Of a DNA stretch of 64,000 nt, positions 61,807 to 64,000 are shown one piece after another (the stretch's first letter is position 1; every line of letters begins with the position of its first letter). The stretch covers positions 1 through 64,000 of the forward strand of contig PKYZ01000932.1 in the NCBI GenBank assembly GCA_003132865.1, written 5' to 3'. Under the pieces are notes generated by a model. That model searched no databases. It was given only the letters and a program-made list of their open reading frames with translations, and was not told where the DNA came from. Source of the stretch: Bryobacterales bacterium. GTDB lineage: Bacteria; Acidobacteriota; Terriglobia; Bryobacterales; Bryobacteraceae. The position numbers and the translations under genes are program-made.

Positions 61807-63161
61807 GGCGGTGGATTCTCAGTGATCTCTGTTTCTCGACCTTCTGTGCCGCCACTCTCGATGCCATACTTCCCGTAGAGTCGCGCGAGCTTGGGTTCTT
61901 CCGCTTGCGGAACCACGTACCCGTCGCGCGTCCGTTCGGTCTTGAGCCCGAGTTTCCGCCTTACAATCTGCCCGATCCAGTGCGGAGTGACCTTGCGGTC
62001 GAAGTCGTCGCCGTGCCGGTCCGCCATGAGTTCCGTGATGGCCTTGATGCTGAGACCCTCCGGAAGCGAATTTTCCCGAATGGTCTGGATCGCTTCCAGA
62101 ACCAAGCCTTCCAGATCCATCCCACGTTCCACCACCAGGTCGCGGTTGTATTCCAGCGCAAGCTCGCGGATCTCGTTTCGCGACTCCTCGTCAGAAACCA
62201 CAGAGAGGAGTGGCGAGAGAATTTGCGCGAGCCGTGGTTCGATGCCCTGGCCGGCGAGATCGGCAGTCACGTCGTGCCTGCCCTTGCGTCGGAATCGGAA
62301 GAGCAGGAGCTTGTTACGGATTTCCCGCGCTTCCCGGCGCGCTTCCTCTTTGAAGCTCAGCGGGATGCCCGGACGCAGATCCCGCGTGCCCATCTGTTCG
62401 GTAAGGCAGCGGCTTTCGAGCGCCCGGTCCTGGAAGAATGCGCGCGTTCCGACGAGCTTCGGTCCGAACACGGTGTAGGCGCGGGGATCAAACTCATGGC
62501 CGCGGACGGATTCGCTCCGGAGCACCGGGAACCCGCGGGCGTTGCCGTTGTTCAAAATCTTTACGATCTCCGCTTTCTCATCGGAAAAACGGAAGTCTCC
62601 TTCGTCCACGATGAGCGTTCCGCCGAAGCTGTCGAGGATGCGGAAGATCGGCGAGACGGTGGACGCACCGCTCGTGAAGATCGGTTTGTAGCAGAGCGAG
62701 CCGACTGTCAGGAGAAACCGCGTCTTGCCGCTGCCGAAATCGCCCCGCACGCGGAGGTACGGCAGTTCGTTGAAATCATCGAAGACCCACGAGAAGAGGA
62801 CATAGAAGCTCGCGATCTTCTCAAACAGGGGCGATACGTCCACGTACCGGTGGATGAATGCCCGAACCGCGGCGAGCAGTTCTTCCTCCGATTCGTATTC
62901 CGCCGGCTCGCTCGGCAGGAGCACCACCTCGTGCCGGAGCAGGTTGTTGTTGGGCGAGTACGGCACCAGGCGTTGGCCGCCTTCGATCAGATGATCTTCG
63001 AAACGGCACTCGCCGTCTTTGAAAACGCAAAAAACGGTACGACGGTCCTCGGGGCGGTGAAGCATCTCAACGAGCGAGCCGTCCGCAAGCACCGCCGAAA
63101 CCGTAGGGATCGTGGATTCCTTCTTCACTTCGTGAGTCACGGATTTGATGTCTTTTTCCAT
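61800..63161 (-). CDS. primase-associated ATPase (helicase-like)
   Basis: A 453-residue protein with a P-loop: Walker A YLRVRGDFGSGKTRFLLTVG (~143-162), Walker B GTLIVDEGDFRF (~192-203), then an Arg-bearing helix and a C-terminal winged-helix-type region (TPHWIGQIVRRKLGLKTERT). It resembles the ATPase part found beside element-borne primases. It lies 8 bases downstream of the TOPRIM/CHC2 primase gene on the same strand, so the two probably form a primase-helicase pair. The chosen ATG at 63161 starts MEKDIKSVTHEVKK; the frame extends further upstream with sequence overlapping the primase. Confidence 0.75.
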   Translation of the reverse strand: MEKDIKSVTHEVKKESTIPTVSAVLADGSLVEMLHRPEDRRTVFCVFKDGECRFEDHLIEGGQRLVPYSPNNNLLRHEVVLLPSEPAEYESEEELLAAVRAFIHRYVDVSPLFEKIASFYVLFSWVFDDFNELPYLRVRGDFGSGKTRFLLTVGSLCYKPIFTSGASTVSPIFRILDSFGGTLIVDEGDFRFSDEKAEIVKILNNGNARGFPVLRSESVRGHEFDPRAYTVFGPKLVGTRAFFQDRALESRCLTEQMGTRDLRPGIPLSFKEEARREAREIRNKLLLFRFRRKGRHDVTADLAGQGIEPRLAQILSPLLSVVSDEESRNEIRELALEYNRDLVVERGMDLEGLVLEAIQTIRENSLPEGLSIKAITELMADRHGDDFDRKVTPHWIGQIVRRKLGLKTERTRDGYVVPQAEEPKLARLYGKYGIESGGTEGRETEITENPPPL

Positions 63162-63169
63162 GGGCGTTA

Positions 63170-64000
63170 TCAAAGTTGCTGGAAGATCCGGAAGGCTTCC
63201 CGGAACGTCAGGTTCTCTATCTTCATCAAGAACGTCAGAGCGTCCCCATGAGCTCGACAGCCGAAGCAGTGGAAGGTCTGGGTGGCCGGAAAGACGACGA
63301 GCGACGGCGTCCGGTCCTGATGGAAGGGGCACCGCGCGACGTAATTCTGTCCCCTCACTGTGAGTTCAAGATAGCGAGCCACAATGTCTTCGATGGCCAC
63401 GGAAGATTTCACCCGATCGATCTCCGTGTCGGCGCCGCGACTCGGAGCACTCTTGGTCACTTGCGGCCGGACCGGCAACGGCTGCGCCGCCTGGAGCAGT
63501 GCGCGAAAATCCTCGGCATTCTTGCCCAGTTGAACGAAGAAATCCGTCACGTCGCCGCCATCGCCGATCTCAACCGGCCAGGTGACGCCACGGGCGTAGG
63601 GAATGAGCGCTGTCACACGCGCGGCGCCATTCCGGCCGGCTTCATCGTTGTCGAAGCAAAGATACACATTCGGGATGTCCCGAAAATACGACGCCCACTC
63701 ACGGAGAAACGTTCCAGCACCGGCGGTGGAGGTGACCGCCGAGAACCCTTGCGCTTCGAGCACCAGCCGGTCGAACTCGCCTTCGCAGACGACGACGCTT
63801 TCCGGCTTCGCGAGAACTTGTTCCCAGCCGTAAAGCTCCGCATGCGAACCGACCGGCGACGTGAGCATCTTGGGACCATCTGATGGATCATCGGGATCTT
63901 TGCGCAGTTTGAAGAAGGCGACCTCGCCATTACGGTTCGTGATCGGGATCGAAATCTTGCTTCCGGTCCAGCCGAGCACATACATGTAGATCATGGGGTT
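63170..64000 (-). CDS. primase with TOPRIM before CHC2 zinc finger, start outside window
   Basis: The visible 276 residues contain a TOPRIM domain (VVVCEGEFDRLVLEAQGF, with ...LCFDNDEAGRNGA about 40 residues on) and, after a linker, a CHC2-type zinc finger at the C-terminus (YVARCPFHQDRTPSLVVFP, then FHCFGCRAHGDALTFLM; Cys-His-Cys-Cys). In DnaG the order is the reverse, zinc finger first. The frame is open past base 64000 and an ATG at 63992-63994 may be internal. It heads the minus-strand operon and would prime element replication. Confidence 0.82.
   Translation of the reverse strand, partial: NPMIYMYVLGWTGSKISIPITNRNGEVAFFKLRKDPDDPSDGPKMLTSPVGSHAELYGWEQVLAKPESVVVCEGEFDRLVLEAQGFSAVTSTAGAGTFLREWASYFRDIPNVYLCFDNDEAGRNGAARVTALIPYARGVTWPVEIGDGGDVTDFFVQLGKNAEDFRALLQAAQPLPVRPQVTKSAPSRGADTEIDRVKSSVAIEDIVARYLELTVRGQNYVARCPFHQDRTPSLVVFPATQTFHCFGCRAHGDALTFLMKIENLTFREAFRIFQQL

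Noticed and set aside
61905..63251. Plus-strand 448-codon frame
   Set aside because: It is antisense to the primase-associated ATPase, which has clear Walker motifs.

Overview
This window is a GC-rich stretch of bacterial DNA made almost entirely of mobile and accessory genes, with no housekeeping gene except one tRNA. The style (IncP-type Trb transfer genes, an IS91-type transposase paired with a recombinase, a TPR-CHAT protein near an ECF-sigma/zinc-finger pair, HEAT-repeat and SEC-C proteins) suggests a soil Acidobacteriota of the Bryobacterales/Solibacter kind. That assignment is inference from family resemblance; no marker gene here proves it.

Left region (1-16.1 kb): accessory cargo. 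A metalloprotease-like protein and a DUF6988-like protein are followed by an IS91-family element (2.2-4.75 kb), a RepB-type plasmid primase, an overlapping pair of a TPR-CHAT protease and an S41 protease, a DUF2971 gene broken by one in-frame stop, a SEC-C/PD-(D/E)XK protein, an unknown protein, and a divergent ECF-sigma/anti-sigma pair.

Conjugation region (16.2-41.2 kb): a nearly complete same-strand Trb/Tra transfer operon (trbB-C-D-x-E-J-K-F-G-I-L, a KfrB-type gene, traG, ssb, traF, traB, a 37-residue membrane peptide). A 4.6-kb cargo with an exported protein and two HEAT-repeat proteins follows, bounded by a duplicated copy of the traB tail plus the 37-residue peptide gene. Then comes a giant DarB-like methylase-helicase whose 5' end overlaps another credible small gene in a different frame. 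No relaxase gene is visible.

Defence region (41.5-49.7 kb): the most interesting part. Three tightly overlapping genes (SMC-like ATPase, HEAT-repeat histidine kinase, response regulator) lead on the same strand into a Thoeris locus: ThsB, an E2-like/SEC-C protein, ThsA (SIR2-SLOG), a decayed third ThsB, a classical TIR protein and a second ThsB. Thoeris TIR proteins make a cyclic ADP-ribose signal that switches on the ThsA NADase. The E2-like protein between ThsB and ThsA, and the upstream two-component ATPase module, are not part of any Thoeris system I know.

Integration boundary (50.3-52.2 kb): five copies of an 18-bp repeat, an excisionase-like gene and a tyrosine integrase abut the 3' end of a tRNA-Gly(CCC) gene, as expected for an integrative conjugative element inserted at a tRNA.

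Right region (52.3-64 kb): a second, minus-strand mobile element with a HerA/VirD4-like ATPase, membrane proteins, a vWA protein, a RuvC-like nuclease, an XRE regulator, a primase-associated ATPase and an oddly ordered TOPRIM-CHC2 primase running off the window. It carries two paired-iteron regions and a 1-kb gene module bounded by inverted and direct repeats.
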